From Pseudomonas baetica (GTDB lineage Bacteria; Pseudomonadota; Gammaproteobacteria; Pseudomonadales; Pseudomonadaceae), in assembly GCF_002813455.1 (NCBI RefSeq), contig NZ_PHHE01000001.1:3162001-3226000 (forward strand): a stretch of DNA of 64,000 nucleotides, in the 5' to 3' direction. Below the pieces are notes generated by a model. That model worked only from the letters and a program-made list of their open reading frames with translations. It searched no databases and was not told the origin of the DNA. The position numbers and the translations under genes were made by a program. Shown in pieces: positions 45,811-56,968 of the stretch (position 1 is its first letter; each line of letters starts with the position of its first letter).

Positions 45811-47162
45811 TTGATGACCTCCTCTTCGTCGTCCCCGATCGGCTTGATGCCACGGTCAGGGCTGACCCAGCGCGCACGCTTCTGATGTTGGCCAAACAGC
45901 ACCTTGGGAAAACTGACCAGCGTGGTCAGCAGGCTGACGAACCAGAACGCAATCGGATACCAGACCACCCAGAACATGGTCTTGCCCAACCCCGGCTCGT
46001 AGCGCCGGTCAATGATGATGCTGACGGCAAACTGCACCAGGCAGACAAACGCCAGCAACAACCCGGTAAACGCCGGCGGCATCAGGTGATCCACCGCGAT
46101 GGCTTCCGGCATGACCACAAACTTGCCGACGCCCCAGAAGATCACCGACAACAGGAAAGTGAAGGCCCAACCGGTCGACAGGCAATACTCGAACAGCAGC
46201 GGCCACAGGTATCGATGGCGGTACTGCCAGATCCCGCGAATGTTTTTGAACAGCACCTCGGCGCCGCCCTGCGCCCAGCGCAGGCGCTGCTTCCACAGCC
46301 CACCGAGGGTTTCCGGCATGAGGATCCAGCACAGCGCGCGCGGCTCGTAGAAGATGCTCCAGTGATCGAGTTGCAGCTTCCAGCTGATGTCGATGTCTTC
46401 GGTGATCATGTCCGGGCTCCAATAGCCGACCCGGTGCAGTGCCGTGCGACGGAATGCGACGATCACGCCCGACACCGTGAAGATCCGCCCGAACACCCGT
46501 TGCGTGCGTTTGATCAGACCGATGATCGACGAGAACTCACCGACCTGCACCCGCCCGACCAGTGTCGAGCGCGTACGAATCCGTGGGTTGCCGGTCACCG
46601 CGCCCAATCGCGCATTGTCGAGCATCGGCGCGACCAGATAGGCCGCGGTGTTCGGCGCCAGCAGCGCATCACCGTCGATACACACCAGATACTCACTGCG
46701 TGCCGCGATGGCGCCCATGCGCAGGGCGACTGCCTTGCCCTGGTTTTCCGCCAGGTGCAGCACCCGCAGCCGTGGGTCTTCCTTGGCCAGCCTGTCGAGC
46801 ACTTCGGCGGTGTTGTCCTTGGAGCCGTCGTTGATCGCGATGACTTCGATGTTCGGGTAATGCTGCGCCAGCGCCGCATGGATAGTGTCGGCAGCGTTGT
46901 CGCCCTCGTTGTAGCAAGGGATCAGGATCGAGATCAACGGCTCGCCCGCCAACGGCGGCGGCAGGGTGTCGTCCTTCCATGGCCAGTGGCGTTCCCAGTG
47001 CAGCCAGAAATACAGGCCACCGGCAATCCACAACCCGGACATGAACAACGGGTAGAAGAACACGAAGTCCATCAGGAACTGGCCGGTAACGAGGAAAATC
47101 AGTCCCAGCGGCACGCCGAGGACGAGCGCCAGAACAAGCAGGGCTAACAGTCTATCCAGCAT
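45807..47162 (-). CDS. pgaC: PgaC, PNAG glycosyltransferase
   Basis: 451 aa. Membrane helices at both ends and a GT2 domain (residues about 75-305) with catalytic motifs [18 protein letters not shown] and [10 protein letters not shown] (QxxRW). It polymerises UDP-GlcNAc at the inner membrane and exports the chain. Confidence 0.95.
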   Translation of the reverse strand: MLDRLLALLVLALVLGVPLGLIFLVTGQFLMDFVFFYPLFMSGLWIAGGLYFWLHWERHWPWKDDTLPPPLAGEPLISILIPCYNEGDNAADTIHAALAQHYPNIEVIAINDGSKDNTAEVLDRLAKEDPRLRVLHLAENQGKAVALRMGAIAARSEYLVCIDGDALLAPNTAAYLVAPMLDNARLGAVTGNPRIRTRSTLVGRVQVGEFSSIIGLIKRTQRVFGRIFTVSGVIVAFRRTALHRVGYWSPDMITEDIDISWKLQLDHWSIFYEPRALCWILMPETLGGLWKQRLRWAQGGAEVLFKNIRGIWQYRHRYLWPLLFEYCLSTGWAFTFLLSVIFWGVGKFVVMPEAIAVDHLMPPAFTGLLLAFVCLVQFAVSIIIDRRYEPGLGKTMFWVVWYPIAFWFVSLLTTLVSFPKVLFGQHQKRARWVSPDRGIKPIGDDEEEVIK

Positions 47163-47163
47163 G

Positions 47164-49161
47164 TCATGGGTTCCATTTATTGGAGAGCGCAGGCCGAACG
47201 GTTTTCAGGTCCGGCAAGTTGTCGAGAAAGTTGTCCGGGTAGTAACCAAAACTGGTCGCGCCCTGACGCTTGAGGCGACCCATCCAGTCGGCCAGATGCG
47301 CGCCATCGATGTCGGCCTGATCCTTTTTCGTCCAGTCACGGGCCTGCAATTCGAACACGGTGCGATTCAGGGCTCCGGGGCGTTTGCTGACGGTTTGCAC
47401 CAGCGTTTCCAGCCATGGACCGGACTGTTCCTGCGTCTGTTTTTCCATCAGTGGCATGGCCATCGGCGCCGTCCAGTCATAGGTGGCGAGGAAGTCGTCG
47501 AGGTTCTGTGCGTACCATTCTTCGCTGTGTGGATTGAGCATCGGCTCGGCGAAGATGTTGCGCGCGGTCTGCACCTGCGGGCCACGAATGGCGCGGACTT
47601 TGGCAGTGAGCTCGTTGGTGAAATCGATCAGGTAGCGGCTCTTGAACCGCGTCCAGCGCTGCATCGCCGCCGGGTCATCACGCAGTGCCGCGATCGAAGC
47701 CGGCATGCCGTTGGCGGCGTATACCTTCAGGGCTTGCGGGCCGGCATCTTCGAAGTCCGAGAGCACTGCATCATCGTGGTAAAGGATGCCGTCGACCGAG
47801 GTCAGGCGCGCCACGTCTTCGTAGATTTCGCCGATGATCCGCCGGACTTCCGGATCGAACGGCGACAGCCGTTTGTACTGATCAGGAGCGACCGAGGTGA
47901 TACCGGTTTCCGGGTCCCAGCGGGTGACGCGCGGCAGCTTCGAGTCGAGGCCGAAACTCAGCACCGGCATCCACGCAAAGACTTTCACATGAGCACGGGT
48001 GCGCAGTTGCCAGGCGACGCGGTCGAAAATATCCGCACGGACCGGTAAGTGACGGTTGGGGAAGTACAGCGAGTGCACCAGGCCGTCGCCCTTCGGATCG
48101 GCGAAGGCTTGCAGGAATACGGTGTTGGCGCCCATGTCAGCCATGCGCTGCACCAGTTTGCCGAGGTTGATGTCCTGCTGCGCCGGGTCCGGGTCGTAAA
48201 CATTGTCCAGATCGACATGCACCACGCGCATGGCGAAATCCGCCTGCGCCGACACAATGCTGTTGGCGAAATGCGTGCCGTCAGGATCGGAGGCGACGAG
48301 GAAGCGCGGGCTGCTCATCAGGTTGTCGAGGGCATCGAGACCGTCGTCGAGGGTCAGGGCCATTTCGTAGCCCTCCTCGCCCACCACGGTCAGCGAAGTG
48401 CCGTCCGCCGCCCCGTACGGCCAGACCCAGACCCGCGGTTTGTAACCGGTGGCTTTGCGGATTTTTTCCGAGATGTTGTTTACGTCGGTGCGAATCCGCG
48501 CCTGGAAATCGGCCTCGGATTCATAGCGTTTGCTGACCGGATCGTAACGGCGGGTCGCGGCGGCGGGCTGCAGGTTGCCCTGCGGGTTGGCAAGAATGCC
48601 TTTGTGGTTGGCATCGGTGTGGGCGGCGATTTCCACCAGTCCAGACTTGGAGATCTCGCGCACCTGATCCCAGGTCAGGAAGTCGGAGCGCGCACGTGGC
48701 GCACCGGCAAAATCCACCGGCTGATTCAGCGGCGTATCGACCCAAGTGCCAACCGGCGCCAGCAGCGCGTGCCAGTTATAAGCGCGCAGCACCGGCAGCA
48801 CACGGGTGTAGAAACTCGAATAGCCATCGTCGAAGCTGAGCAGAATCGCCTTCGCTGGCAGCTCCGGGCCACCCTTGCGCGCGGCCATGATCTGATCGAC
48901 CGTCACCGGTTTGTAGCCGTTTTCCCGCAGCCAGGCGAGCTGCTCGATCATGCGCTCGGTGCGCACCGCCACCACGGCCTGATCGGGGTCGCGATCCTCG
49001 ACATCGTGATAGGCGATGCCCAACACATGGTTTTTCGGCCACGGTTTTTCGCTGGCCGCCACCGGGCGCTCGGACGGAGGGGCGAAGGCTGGGGCTTGCT
49101 GGGCGCAGGCGCTGACCAGCAGCGCTCCCAGCAGAAGGATGAAACGCGAAATAAAGGGCAT
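47164..49161 (-). CDS. pgaB: PgaB, PNAG N-deacetylase lipoprotein
   Basis: 665 aa from the ATG at 49161. Lipobox LLVSAC (Cys19). N-terminal CE4 deacetylase domain (about 45-290) with [11 protein letters not shown] and [12 protein letters not shown] metal motifs. The C-terminal half (about 310-640) is the GHL13 glycoside-hydrolase-like domain ([36 protein letters not shown]). It partly deacetylates the polymer in the periplasm so that it can be exported by PgaA. Confidence 0.94.
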   Translation of the reverse strand: MPFISRFILLLGALLVSACAQQAPAFAPPSERPVAASEKPWPKNHVLGIAYHDVEDRDPDQAVVAVRTERMIEQLAWLRENGYKPVTVDQIMAARKGGPELPAKAILLSFDDGYSSFYTRVLPVLRAYNWHALLAPVGTWVDTPLNQPVDFAGAPRARSDFLTWDQVREISKSGLVEIAAHTDANHKGILANPQGNLQPAAATRRYDPVSKRYESEADFQARIRTDVNNISEKIRKATGYKPRVWVWPYGAADGTSLTVVGEEGYEMALTLDDGLDALDNLMSSPRFLVASDPDGTHFANSIVSAQADFAMRVVHVDLDNVYDPDPAQQDINLGKLVQRMADMGANTVFLQAFADPKGDGLVHSLYFPNRHLPVRADIFDRVAWQLRTRAHVKVFAWMPVLSFGLDSKLPRVTRWDPETGITSVAPDQYKRLSPFDPEVRRIIGEIYEDVARLTSVDGILYHDDAVLSDFEDAGPQALKVYAANGMPASIAALRDDPAAMQRWTRFKSRYLIDFTNELTAKVRAIRGPQVQTARNIFAEPMLNPHSEEWYAQNLDDFLATYDWTAPMAMPLMEKQTQEQSGPWLETLVQTVSKRPGALNRTVFELQARDWTKKDQADIDGAHLADWMGRLKRQGATSFGYYPDNFLDNLPDLKTVRPALSNKWNP

Positions 49162-49173
49162 CTTCAAACTCTT

Positions 49174-51654
49174 CTAGAAGCGGAAAGTGAGGTCGACGAG
49201 CAAACGCAGATCGGTCTCCCGATCACCGTCGTAGGGCCGGTTGATCACACTGAGCAAACCGCCCACCTCGAATACGTCGTTCCAGGCATAACGCTGGCCG
49301 TAGCCGAGCAACGCCATGCCGCCGGTACCGTGATCACGCTGGCTGTACGTTCCCGCACCGGCCTGGAACTGCTGGCTCCAGGACGTTTCGTAGCGGTGGT
49401 AAAGGACGTGATTGACGTTGACCAGTGGCATCACGCTGAAGTCCGACTTCGGATTGAAGTACGGCACGTCATCGGATTTGGAGTTGTGGCTGGTGCCGAC
49501 TTCCAGCCCCGCGTCGACCTGCACGTTCGGCGCGCTGTAAACGCCCTCGCGACCGGTGAGCAAGGCTTCGACGCGATTGTTGCCGTCACTGAAGTGCGAC
49601 GGACTCACCGACAGCCGCCACTCGCGGCTTTCGTTGGCGCGCCAGCGGATGAACCCGCTGCCGCCGTTGGCCTTGATGTCGCTGTTGAGCGCACGCAACG
49701 GCGTCTCGGCCGACAGGTATTCGAGGCTGCCGCCGTACTGCCAGTGGTCGTTGATGTCGCGGGCGATCGCCAAACGTGCGCCCTGTTTGTCGCCGAAGCC
49801 GTAATTGTGATTGGACACTTCGGCTTCAAGCGTCATGTCACGAGTGCGACGCTCCAGACCGACACGCTGAAAACGGTGATGGCCGGTGCCTTCGGCGAAG
49901 TCGCCGGTGGCATATCCCGCGCCGGCGAACACGCGCCAGTCTTCATTGATCAGTGGACTGTACAGGGTGGTCTGGATACCGAAATCGCGGCTACCGCTAA
50001 CCGCTCCGGCGTTACCACTGCCGCCGCCGTTGGCCTTGCCGCCGTAGGCTTCGACGCGCAATTCGGACATGTCATGGACTTCACGTTCGCGGGCCAGACG
50101 TTGCACCTGACGGTTGTCCGGATAGCGCGCCACCACGTCGTCGGTCAGCGCGTCCATCTGCCGCCATTCCTGCAGGTCCATGGCGGTGCGCGCCTGAGCG
50201 ATTTCCAGACCCATGTCGCGCGGCGTCATGCTCTCGGTTTCCTTGAGCTGCATCTCGGCGCGACGCGGCCAGTTGCGAGCCAGGTACAGATCGGCCTGGG
50301 CCAGCCGCAAGCCGATGTTGCCCGGCGCCTGATCGACAAGCGTCTGCAAGCGCTCCTCGCCGTGGGGCAGGTCGGAACCGTAGGTGCCGGCCTGCGCCGC
50401 GAGTTGTTGCGCGTCCATCCATTCGTCATTGGGGTTGCCGATCGGCAAGCCCTTGAGTTCGATGCGTGGGCGCTGGGACTTGGCTGCGTCTTCGGCAACC
50501 TTGCGTGCCTCGTCGGCGCGGTCGCTTTCCAGCAGCGAGTAATACAGTGCAGTGGTGTCTTCGAGGCGATCACCGACATCGGCGTCCGGTGCCGCCAGCA
50601 CCTGACGGTAGAGGTCAGTGGCGATTTCCGGCTGACGTTGATCGAGATAAGACGCCGCCACCCAACGCAAGGCGTAGGTCGGAATCTTCACGCCTTCGCC
50701 TTGCAGCTTCTGGTATTCGCTGATGACGTCGGCGGTGCGCGCGCGGGCCTTAAGCGCGCCCATGCGGTCGATGCGCCAGCGGATCACGTCGTCGTGAGCG
50801 CTGGCGTCGGGCGTCCAGGTCGCGAGCAATTTGTCGTAGTCGGCCAACGCGCGGTCGGCGATCACATAACGTTCTTTTTCGCTGCGGGTGGCGAGTTCGG
50901 CGAGGCGCACGCGCTCGGCGGCCAAGTCGCCTTCGAGGCGGCGCAAAGTGACCGGATCGATCAGGCCCGGACGCTGATTGGCCAAGCGCAGCGCCGGTTC
51001 CGGCAGACGCGCTTTTTGCAGGGCGACCACGTATTCGCGGGCGACTTCAGGTTTGCTCCCGGCGCGGATGAACGCCTGATCGTATTCGAACAGGGCGTCA
51101 TATTGCTTGCCGGCACGGTTGAGCGCGTAGCCAAGTGCCAGACGACGGGAAGGATCATCGGGTTTGGCCGCCACCAGCGCTTTGGCCCGAGTGACTGCTT
51201 CGTCGGGCTTGCCGGCGTCAGCCTGAGTCAGGGCCAGGCCCAGTTGCAGGTCTGCGTTGTCCGGTTCCAGCGCCAAGGCCTTGTTGTAGACCTGGGTCGC
51301 CTGATCCCAACGCTTGAGGTTGCGGTACGCGCGAGCAGTGGCGGTCAGGGCCTGAATCGGCAGCACGCGGTCACGGCCCTGGGTTTCATAGACCTGCACC
51401 ACTTCGGCGTCGAGCCCGGCCCAACTGGCGATTTGCAGGTGATCGCTGATCTGCCCGGTGGTGGCCTGAGCCGGCGGCACCTGGCGCAGCACAGTCAGCG
51501 CAGGCGTGGTTTGCCCGGCACGGGCATCCCGCACCATCTGATCGTAGGGTGTGTCGGCAAACGCCAAGGCTGGCCAAAGCAGTTGGCTGCACAGCGCGAC
51601 TCGAAACAAAGGGCGTAAACCACGATGCAATACGGGAACATCAATACGCGGCAT
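49174..51654 (-). CDS. pgaA: PgaA, PNAG outer-membrane export porin
   Basis: 826 aa. Signal peptide about residues 1-33 (LWPALAFA before DTPYD). TPR repeats to about residue 500 (DQATQVYNKALALEPDNADLQLGLALTQADAGKPDEAVTRAKALV), then a beta-barrel ending RLLVDLTFRF. First gene of pgaABCD; pgaB starts 12 bases after its stop. A long plus-strand open frame covering this gene is antisense and not coding. Confidence 0.93.
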   Translation of the reverse strand: MPRIDVPVLHRGLRPLFRVALCSQLLWPALAFADTPYDQMVRDARAGQTTPALTVLRQVPPAQATTGQISDHLQIASWAGLDAEVVQVYETQGRDRVLPIQALTATARAYRNLKRWDQATQVYNKALALEPDNADLQLGLALTQADAGKPDEAVTRAKALVAAKPDDPSRRLALGYALNRAGKQYDALFEYDQAFIRAGSKPEVAREYVVALQKARLPEPALRLANQRPGLIDPVTLRRLEGDLAAERVRLAELATRSEKERYVIADRALADYDKLLATWTPDASAHDDVIRWRIDRMGALKARARTADVISEYQKLQGEGVKIPTYALRWVAASYLDQRQPEIATDLYRQVLAAPDADVGDRLEDTTALYYSLLESDRADEARKVAEDAAKSQRPRIELKGLPIGNPNDEWMDAQQLAAQAGTYGSDLPHGEERLQTLVDQAPGNIGLRLAQADLYLARNWPRRAEMQLKETESMTPRDMGLEIAQARTAMDLQEWRQMDALTDDVVARYPDNRQVQRLAREREVHDMSELRVEAYGGKANGGGSGNAGAVSGSRDFGIQTTLYSPLINEDWRVFAGAGYATGDFAEGTGHHRFQRVGLERRTRDMTLEAEVSNHNYGFGDKQGARLAIARDINDHWQYGGSLEYLSAETPLRALNSDIKANGGSGFIRWRANESREWRLSVSPSHFSDGNNRVEALLTGREGVYSAPNVQVDAGLEVGTSHNSKSDDVPYFNPKSDFSVMPLVNVNHVLYHRYETSWSQQFQAGAGTYSQRDHGTGGMALLGYGQRYAWNDVFEVGGLLSVINRPYDGDRETDLRLLVDLTFRF

Positions 51655-51852
51655 TCGTCAGCATCCTTACATGGCCAGCCGGGTCGCAATGCCCTCCTTG
51701 CCCATTCGTAACGGGGCCGAGCCAGGAACGCTCAGCCAAGCTTAGTCAGGCAGTCTTGCATGCAAGCGTGGGCCAGTATCGAGAACACAATAATTGTTCA
51801 GAATCGTGGTACCGGCTAAGCCGGGATGCCGAAAAGCCGAACGCCAGACAGC

Positions 51853-51891
51853 AAAACGCCCGGCGTCTGCGGGTGCAGAGGCCGGGCGTTT
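51853..51891 (-). terminator. Terminator of the DUF945 gene
   Basis: AAACGCCCGGC and GCCGGGCGTTT pair around 16 bases, 17 bases past the stop at 51909. Confidence 0.88.
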
Positions 51892-51908
51892 CTATTGAGA
51901 GCGCAGTA

Positions 51909-53414
51909 TTACTGCACTTGCGTGACGCCCGCGAACTTGCTCATCAGGAAGCCGACGAACTGCTCGACGGTCATCTTCTGGCCGTTGAATTCCACCTGAT
52001 TGGCGGCGTAATGCAGCTTGGTCACGACGTTGGTGCCTTCCACGGTCGCCAACTGCGAGCCGACAGCCATGCCGGAGAACATATCGGCCGCGCCGGTAGC
52101 CCCATCGACGATGGCTTTGGCATCGGTCTGACCATCGAGCTGCGCCTGCACGCTGAGCAGATCAATCAGCATCGGCTTGGACACGGTGATGTTGAGGTCG
52201 AGCAACGCGATCAGCTGTTTGCCCAGTTGATCCGGCGGCAGATCCATCGATTGCGGTTTGGTCAGGTCGACCACCAGATTGGCGCGGCTTTCACCGTTGG
52301 CGGTTTTCAGCGAGAGATTTTCCAGCGCCACTTGCGGGCCGGCGGCCAGCAGTTTTTGCAGATCGGCTTTGACCTGGGCCGATTCGGCTTCGGTGAGGTT
52401 CAGTTCCGGTGCCGGCAGGCCGGCGGCGGTGGCTTCGGCGGCGGCTTTTTCGTACGGCTGCAATTTGGTCTGGTAAATCTGCATCAGCGACATCGTCGAC
52501 GGAATGTCAAGGTTCTTCAGGCTCATGGCCATGCTGGCCGAACCGATTTTCTTGTCGTTGAGGGTGACTTCACCCACCTGATAGTCAGCACGGCCGGACG
52601 CATTGCTGCCGTTCTCTTCGGTGAGGTTCTTCATTTCGAAGTTCTTCACGCCGAGCACCGATTGCTTGGTGCCGAAGGTGGTTTTGCTGTTGGTCAGTTC
52701 CAAGGTGTTGCTGCCGGTGTAGTAGCCGTAGCTGCTCTTGGCGAGGTTGCTGGCCACGGTCAGACCGTTGAGTTCGATCTGTACCGGCGCCTGATCTTCA
52801 GCCACGGTCACCAGTTTCAGGCTGTCCATGTAGCCGTCAGCCTTGACCTTTTGCGCCTGGGCGCTGGCGGAGATGTTCAGGGTCAGGCCGGAGAATTTCA
52901 GGCTCGACTGCTCATCCAGCGCGGTTTCCAGTGGCAGCAAGTCGACGGTGCTGGTGGTGGATTCGTCGTAACCGATGTTGGTCACGCCTTTGAGCGGCGC
53001 GGCACCCTTGGTGGCGGCGAACCATTTTTCGGTGGCCGGACTCTTTTCCAGCTCGTAGTTGCTGGTGGCCATGACCGGTAGCCATTTCAGCGACACCAGA
53101 CGCGAGAAAGGCAGCGGGCCATGCTCGATATGGTCGACAAATAGCAGCTCGACCGGTGCATCGCCGAACATCTCGCCTTCACCTTTGAGGCGATAGTGCG
53201 CGGTGCTGGTGAAGGTGTGACGCTCCAGCGACACCAGCTCCAGCGACGCGGTGCCGTTGGAACCGGCCATCGCGGTTTGCAGCTCTTTATTGGCATTGCT
53301 GACGGCGTTGTTCAGTACGCCCTCGATCTTGGTCCCGGTGTACCAGGCCCCGCCTGCACTGATCGCGCCGATGGCAACAACAATTCCGAGAAGCACGCCT
53401 GCTGATTTATTCAT
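51909..53414 (-). CDS. YdgA/DUF945 family protein
   Basis: 501 aa. An N-terminal helix (AGVLLGIVVAIGAISAGGAWYTGTKIE) anchors or exports it; the rest is a long, mostly beta, Ala/Leu-rich envelope domain (TSTAHYRLKGEGEMFG ... NITVSKPMLIDLLSVQAQLDGQ). This length is typical of YdgA. Its function is unknown in general. A 252-base non-coding gap upstream of pgaA and this terminator separate the two. Confidence 0.85.
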   Translation of the reverse strand: MNKSAGVLLGIVVAIGAISAGGAWYTGTKIEGVLNNAVSNANKELQTAMAGSNGTASLELVSLERHTFTSTAHYRLKGEGEMFGDAPVELLFVDHIEHGPLPFSRLVSLKWLPVMATSNYELEKSPATEKWFAATKGAAPLKGVTNIGYDESTTSTVDLLPLETALDEQSSLKFSGLTLNISASAQAQKVKADGYMDSLKLVTVAEDQAPVQIELNGLTVASNLAKSSYGYYTGSNTLELTNSKTTFGTKQSVLGVKNFEMKNLTEENGSNASGRADYQVGEVTLNDKKIGSASMAMSLKNLDIPSTMSLMQIYQTKLQPYEKAAAEATAAGLPAPELNLTEAESAQVKADLQKLLAAGPQVALENLSLKTANGESRANLVVDLTKPQSMDLPPDQLGKQLIALLDLNITVSKPMLIDLLSVQAQLDGQTDAKAIVDGATGAADMFSGMAVGSQLATVEGTNVVTKLHYAANQVEFNGQKMTVEQFVGFLMSKFAGVTQVQ

Positions 53415-53614
53415 GAATGACCTGATCGATTTCCGTGGCTGAATAGTTGGTCGTCTTCCCTGAACCCGTGACCGGGTTACGGCTCGACTCCGCTGAATTT
53501 AGCGGTGGAGATTAGCACCGGGCGCGGGAGACGGCCCAATGTTTAAAGGTGAAAGAGTGTCTATGGGGAGTGTGGACAGTCGACAGGCGGGAAGAGTTTC
53601 GGTGTTTTTCAGTC

Positions 53615-53684
53615 CGCCTTCGCGAGCAGGCTCGCTCCCACAAGGACAACACTGTACCTGTGGGAGCGAGCCTGCTCGCGAAGG
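53615..53684. repeat. REP pair
   Basis: CGCCTTCGCGAGCAGGCTCGC and its inverted copy, in the 292-base gap between the DUF945 gene and the next. The other part of the gap shows no gene. Confidence 0.9.
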
Positions 53685-53706
53685 GGCCAGATGATTCAGC
53701 CAAAAA

Positions 53707-54342
53707 TCAGGAATACTGAACCTCGATCTCATCGAGTTGATGATCAAAGCTCTTCAGCCGCGCCGTCCAGGTATACACCAGCACTTCAAAGTCCCGATCG
53801 ATCACCGCCCCGCCCGGCCCATCGGCGCGTGGATCGCAGAAATCCAGTTGATAGCGCTCACGGGCCATGGCCGTGGCGACATCGGACAATTCACGGGCAT
53901 TGTTCAGCCATTGCCAGCTCTCGCTGTCGATTTGCTTGTCGAGTTCCAGGCATTGCTTCTTCAGCGCTTCGAGGCTTTTTTCCAGCGGCGTGCCGGTGAG
54001 TTCGCCCATGACTTCGGCGAAGGTGCGGCCGGGTTGCCAGTAGCTGCCCCAGAAATACCGGTCGAACACGGTTTCGACCTTGCGCAGGGCGACTTTGGTG
54101 TCCCAGATCAGCACCAGGGTTTTGCCTTGTTCGAGTTGTCGCTTCTTCACCCGCTGAACCTGCAGCGACGCCCAGGCCACCACCACGATTGCCATGACCG
54201 CGATCAGCGCGACGGCACTGTCGAGGAACACCATGGCCTTGTCGATCTGGTGGGCCAGCATGATGCCGTAGAAATAGGTGGCCGAGAGCAGCACCAGGGC
54301 TACGAGGGCGCACCAGAAGCCGAGAGCGTAAGGGTTTTTCAT
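53707..54342 (-). CDS. Conserved membrane protein of unknown function
   Basis: 211 aa. Two membrane helices near the N-terminus (residues 8-29 and 40-62), then a soluble helical part with a coiled-coil-like segment (EKSLEALKKQCLELDKQI). The remainder includes ERYQLDFCDPRADGPGG. I do not recognise a named family. It is followed by a separate efflux operon. Confidence 0.72.
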   Translation of the reverse strand: MKNPYALGFWCALVALVLLSATYFYGIMLAHQIDKAMVFLDSAVALIAVMAIVVVAWASLQVQRVKKRQLEQGKTLVLIWDTKVALRKVETVFDRYFWGSYWQPGRTFAEVMGELTGTPLEKSLEALKKQCLELDKQIDSESWQWLNNARELSDVATAMARERYQLDFCDPRADGPGGAVIDRDFEVLVYTWTARLKSFDHQLDEIEVQYS

Positions 54343-54435
54343 TATTGGTTTCCCCTAGACCAGCGCTAGCAATGTGCGCTGAAGGGGCGCTTTGCACGGG
54401 GCGCCCCTTCAACACTTCAAAGCATAGCTATGGCC

Positions 54436-55878
54436 TCAGGGTTTGCTCGGGCTTGAGGCTTGCGTTCGTCCGCTTTCCCAACCGCCGCCGAGGGCGAGGA
54501 ACAAATCGATCTGGCTCATGGCGACTTGCGTGTTGGCGGCGGCCAGTTGCGCGGTGACATCGGTGTAAGTGCGGGTCGCTTGCAGGTCGGCGAGGAACGA
54601 CTCGCGGCCGGCCTGGAAGAAGCGGTGCGTCTGGTCGGCGGCCAGTTTCGCCGACTGCTCGGCATCGGCCAGTGCATCACGGCGTTGCAGCAATGCGCTG
54701 TACTGGGCCAGCCCGGTCTGGGTTTCGCGGATGGCGTTGAGCACCACGCCGTCGAAATGCGCCAATGCGCCCTGGGTCGATGCTTCGGCTTCGCGGATGC
54801 GCGCGCGGGCGCCGTTGGTCGGCACTTTCCAGCTCAGCGACGGGCCGAAGCCCCAGCGGTTGGTCGATGGGTCACCCAAGTCATCGATGAGCCCGACGGT
54901 GCCGATGGTCGCGCCGATGCTGATGTCCGGGTACAACTCGCCAGTGGCAACGCCGATTCCGGCGGTCGAAGCAGCCAGTCGGCGCTCGGCCTGACGGATA
55001 TCGGGACGGCGCTTGAGCAGCGCAGCGCCGTCACCGACCGGCACCAATTGGGCGATTTTCGGCAACTCGGCACAGGTCGCGGTGCCGGCCGGTAACTGAT
55101 CGACCGGTTTGGCCAGCAACATCGACAAACGGAACAGCCCGGCCTGGCGCGCCGCTTCATAACGCGGCAGCTCGGCGCGCAGGGATTTGAATTGGGTTTG
55201 CGAGCGGGTGACCTGGGTTTCATCACCACGTCCGGCGTCGCGCAAACGCTGGATCAGCGTGGTGCTTTGCGATTGCAGATCGAGGGAGTGCTGGGTAATT
55301 TCCCGTTCTTCATTGGCCGCGCACACCTGGGTGTAGGCGCGAACCACGTCGGCCACCAAAGTGATGCGTGCGGTGTCAGCCGCCGCTTGAGTCGCATCGG
55401 CGTTAGCCTTCGCGCCTTCGATACCGCGTTGCAGAGTGCCCCACAAGTCGAACTGATAAGACGCGCTGATGCCAATGTCGCCGACGTTATCCACCGGCAC
55501 TTTCTCGGGCAGCAAGAACGCCTGACCGGATTCCTGCAAACGCTGCGCGCCCATCTTCACGCCTGCGCTCCAGCCGCCCGCCGCTTCGGCTTCGTCGACT
55601 TGCGCGCGAGCGCGCGACAGGTTCGCGGCGGCTACACGCAGATCCGTGTTGGAGGCCATGGCCTGCTGCACCAGTTGATCCAGTCGCGGATCCTTGTACA
55701 ACCGCCACCAGTCCGCCGGCACCGGCGCCGACACCACCGGTTTGCCGGCCACGGCCAGTTCGCCCTGAAAGTCCTTGCGCTGGATCGCCGCATCATCGGG
55801 CACCTGATAATCCGGCCCGACCATCTGACAGGCCGAGAGCAGTGCGCCCAGCCCGGCGATCACCAGGGCCTTGTTCAT
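54436..55878 (-). CDS. NodT-family outer-membrane efflux lipoprotein
   Basis: 480 aa. Lipobox LGALLSAC (Cys16). Two repeated OEP domains with conserved NTDLRVAAANLSRARAQVDEA and RPDIRQAERRLAASTAGIGVATGELYPDIS. It forms the outer-membrane channel for the membrane-fusion protein and FUSC transporter encoded upstream; start overlaps the HlyD stop by four bases. Confidence 0.9.
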   Translation of the reverse strand: MNKALVIAGLGALLSACQMVGPDYQVPDDAAIQRKDFQGELAVAGKPVVSAPVPADWWRLYKDPRLDQLVQQAMASNTDLRVAAANLSRARAQVDEAEAAGGWSAGVKMGAQRLQESGQAFLLPEKVPVDNVGDIGISASYQFDLWGTLQRGIEGAKANADATQAAADTARITLVADVVRAYTQVCAANEEREITQHSLDLQSQSTTLIQRLRDAGRGDETQVTRSQTQFKSLRAELPRYEAARQAGLFRLSMLLAKPVDQLPAGTATCAELPKIAQLVPVGDGAALLKRRPDIRQAERRLAASTAGIGVATGELYPDISIGATIGTVGLIDDLGDPSTNRWGFGPSLSWKVPTNGARARIREAEASTQGALAHFDGVVLNAIRETQTGLAQYSALLQRRDALADAEQSAKLAADQTHRFFQAGRESFLADLQATRTYTDVTAQLAAANTQVAMSQIDLFLALGGGWESGRTQASSPSKP

Positions 55879-56762
55879 TGCGCAGGCTCCTGCTTTTGCT
55901 CATCAATGATCGACACCGTGGCGGTGCGGCCGGCAATCATGCGGAAGTCTGCCGGTACATCATCGAAAGCGATGCGCACCGGAATCCGCTGCGCCAGCCG
56001 TACCCAACTGAATGCCGGGTTGACGTTCGGCAGCAGATTGCTGCCGCTGCTGCGGTCGCGGTCTTCGATGCCGGCGACGATGCTTTCGACGTGCCCGCGC
56101 AACTTGGCGCGGTCGCCGATCACGCGGATATCCACCGACTGGCCGACATGAATGCCGTCGAGTTTGGTTTCTTCGAAATAACCATCGATGTGGAACGAGT
56201 TGCTGTCGACCACCGACAACACCGGGCGCCCGGCAGTGACGAATTCCTGAGGACGCGGCGCGCGGTCGTTGACGTAGCCGTCCACCGGGCTGCGGATGAC
56301 CGAGCGGTCGAGGTTGAGTTGGGCGCTGTCCACCGTGACCATGGCTTCGGCCAGCGCCGATTGCGCACGGGCGACTTTCGATTGGCTTTCTTCCAACTGC
56401 TCAGCCGGCACCAGATTGCCCAGGCCACGGTTACGCTTGGCTTCGCGCTGCGCCTGGGCGAGGGTTTCTTCACGATCAGCGACGGCAGCCTTGGCTTGAC
56501 GCAGGGCCAGTTTGAAACGGTCCTGGTCGATGCTGAACAGCACCTGACCACGCTTGATCAACTGGTTGTCCTTCACCTCGACCTGCTGGATCAGCCCGGA
56601 CACGTCCGGGGCGATCTGGATGATGTCGGCACGAATGTGGCCGTCACGGGTCCACGGCGCGAACATGTAATACATCACCATGCGCCAGACGAGGACAACG
56701 GCAAAAGTCACGATCAGCAGGGTCAGTACCACGCGACCGATGGTCAAAAACGGTTTTTTCAT
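55875..56762 (-). CDS. HlyD-family membrane-fusion protein (AaeA-like)
   Basis: 295 aa. N-terminal membrane anchor (VLTLLIVTFAVVLVWRMVMYYMFAPWTRDGHIRADI) then the barrel-sandwich and beta-barrel parts (VSGLIQQVEVKDNQLIKRGQVLFSID; VIRSPVDGYVNDRAPRPQEFV). Bridges the FUSC pump and the OEP channel. Confidence 0.9.
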   Translation of the reverse strand: MKKPFLTIGRVVLTLLIVTFAVVLVWRMVMYYMFAPWTRDGHIRADIIQIAPDVSGLIQQVEVKDNQLIKRGQVLFSIDQDRFKLALRQAKAAVADREETLAQAQREAKRNRGLGNLVPAEQLEESQSKVARAQSALAEAMVTVDSAQLNLDRSVIRSPVDGYVNDRAPRPQEFVTAGRPVLSVVDSNSFHIDGYFEETKLDGIHVGQSVDIRVIGDRAKLRGHVESIVAGIEDRDRSSGSNLLPNVNPAFSWVRLAQRIPVRIAFDDVPADFRMIAGRTATVSIIDEQKQEPAQ

Positions 56763-56968
56763 GTCATCAGGTATCGACTGAGTGAGTCCACGCCGTACAG
56801 CAGCACGGCGTAGAGGGCCACGTTGAACAATGCCCGGTGCCAGACCAGACGGTAAAAGTGCAGACGTGTCAGCACGCCATGCACCAGCAAAAACAGCACA
56901 TAAGTGATGCCCATCAACACCAGCAGGGTCGGCAGGAAAATGCCGCTGATGTCCAGATCACCGATCAT
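56759..56968 (-). CDS. DUF1656 small membrane protein (AaeX-like)
   Basis: 69 aa, two membrane helices (FLPTLLVLMGITYVLFLLVHGVL and ALFNVALYAVLLYGV). This family stands between FUSC and HlyD genes in aromatic-acid efflux operons. Overlaps both neighbours by four bases. Confidence 0.9.
   Translation of the reverse strand: MIGDLDISGIFLPTLLVLMGITYVLFLLVHGVLTRLHFYRLVWHRALFNVALYAVLLYGVDSLSRYLMT

Noticed and set aside
48049..51618. 1189-codon open frame on the plus strand
   Set aside because: It is antisense to pgaB and pgaA, both of which have clear domains, signal peptides and ribosome sites. High GC gives long open antisense frames.
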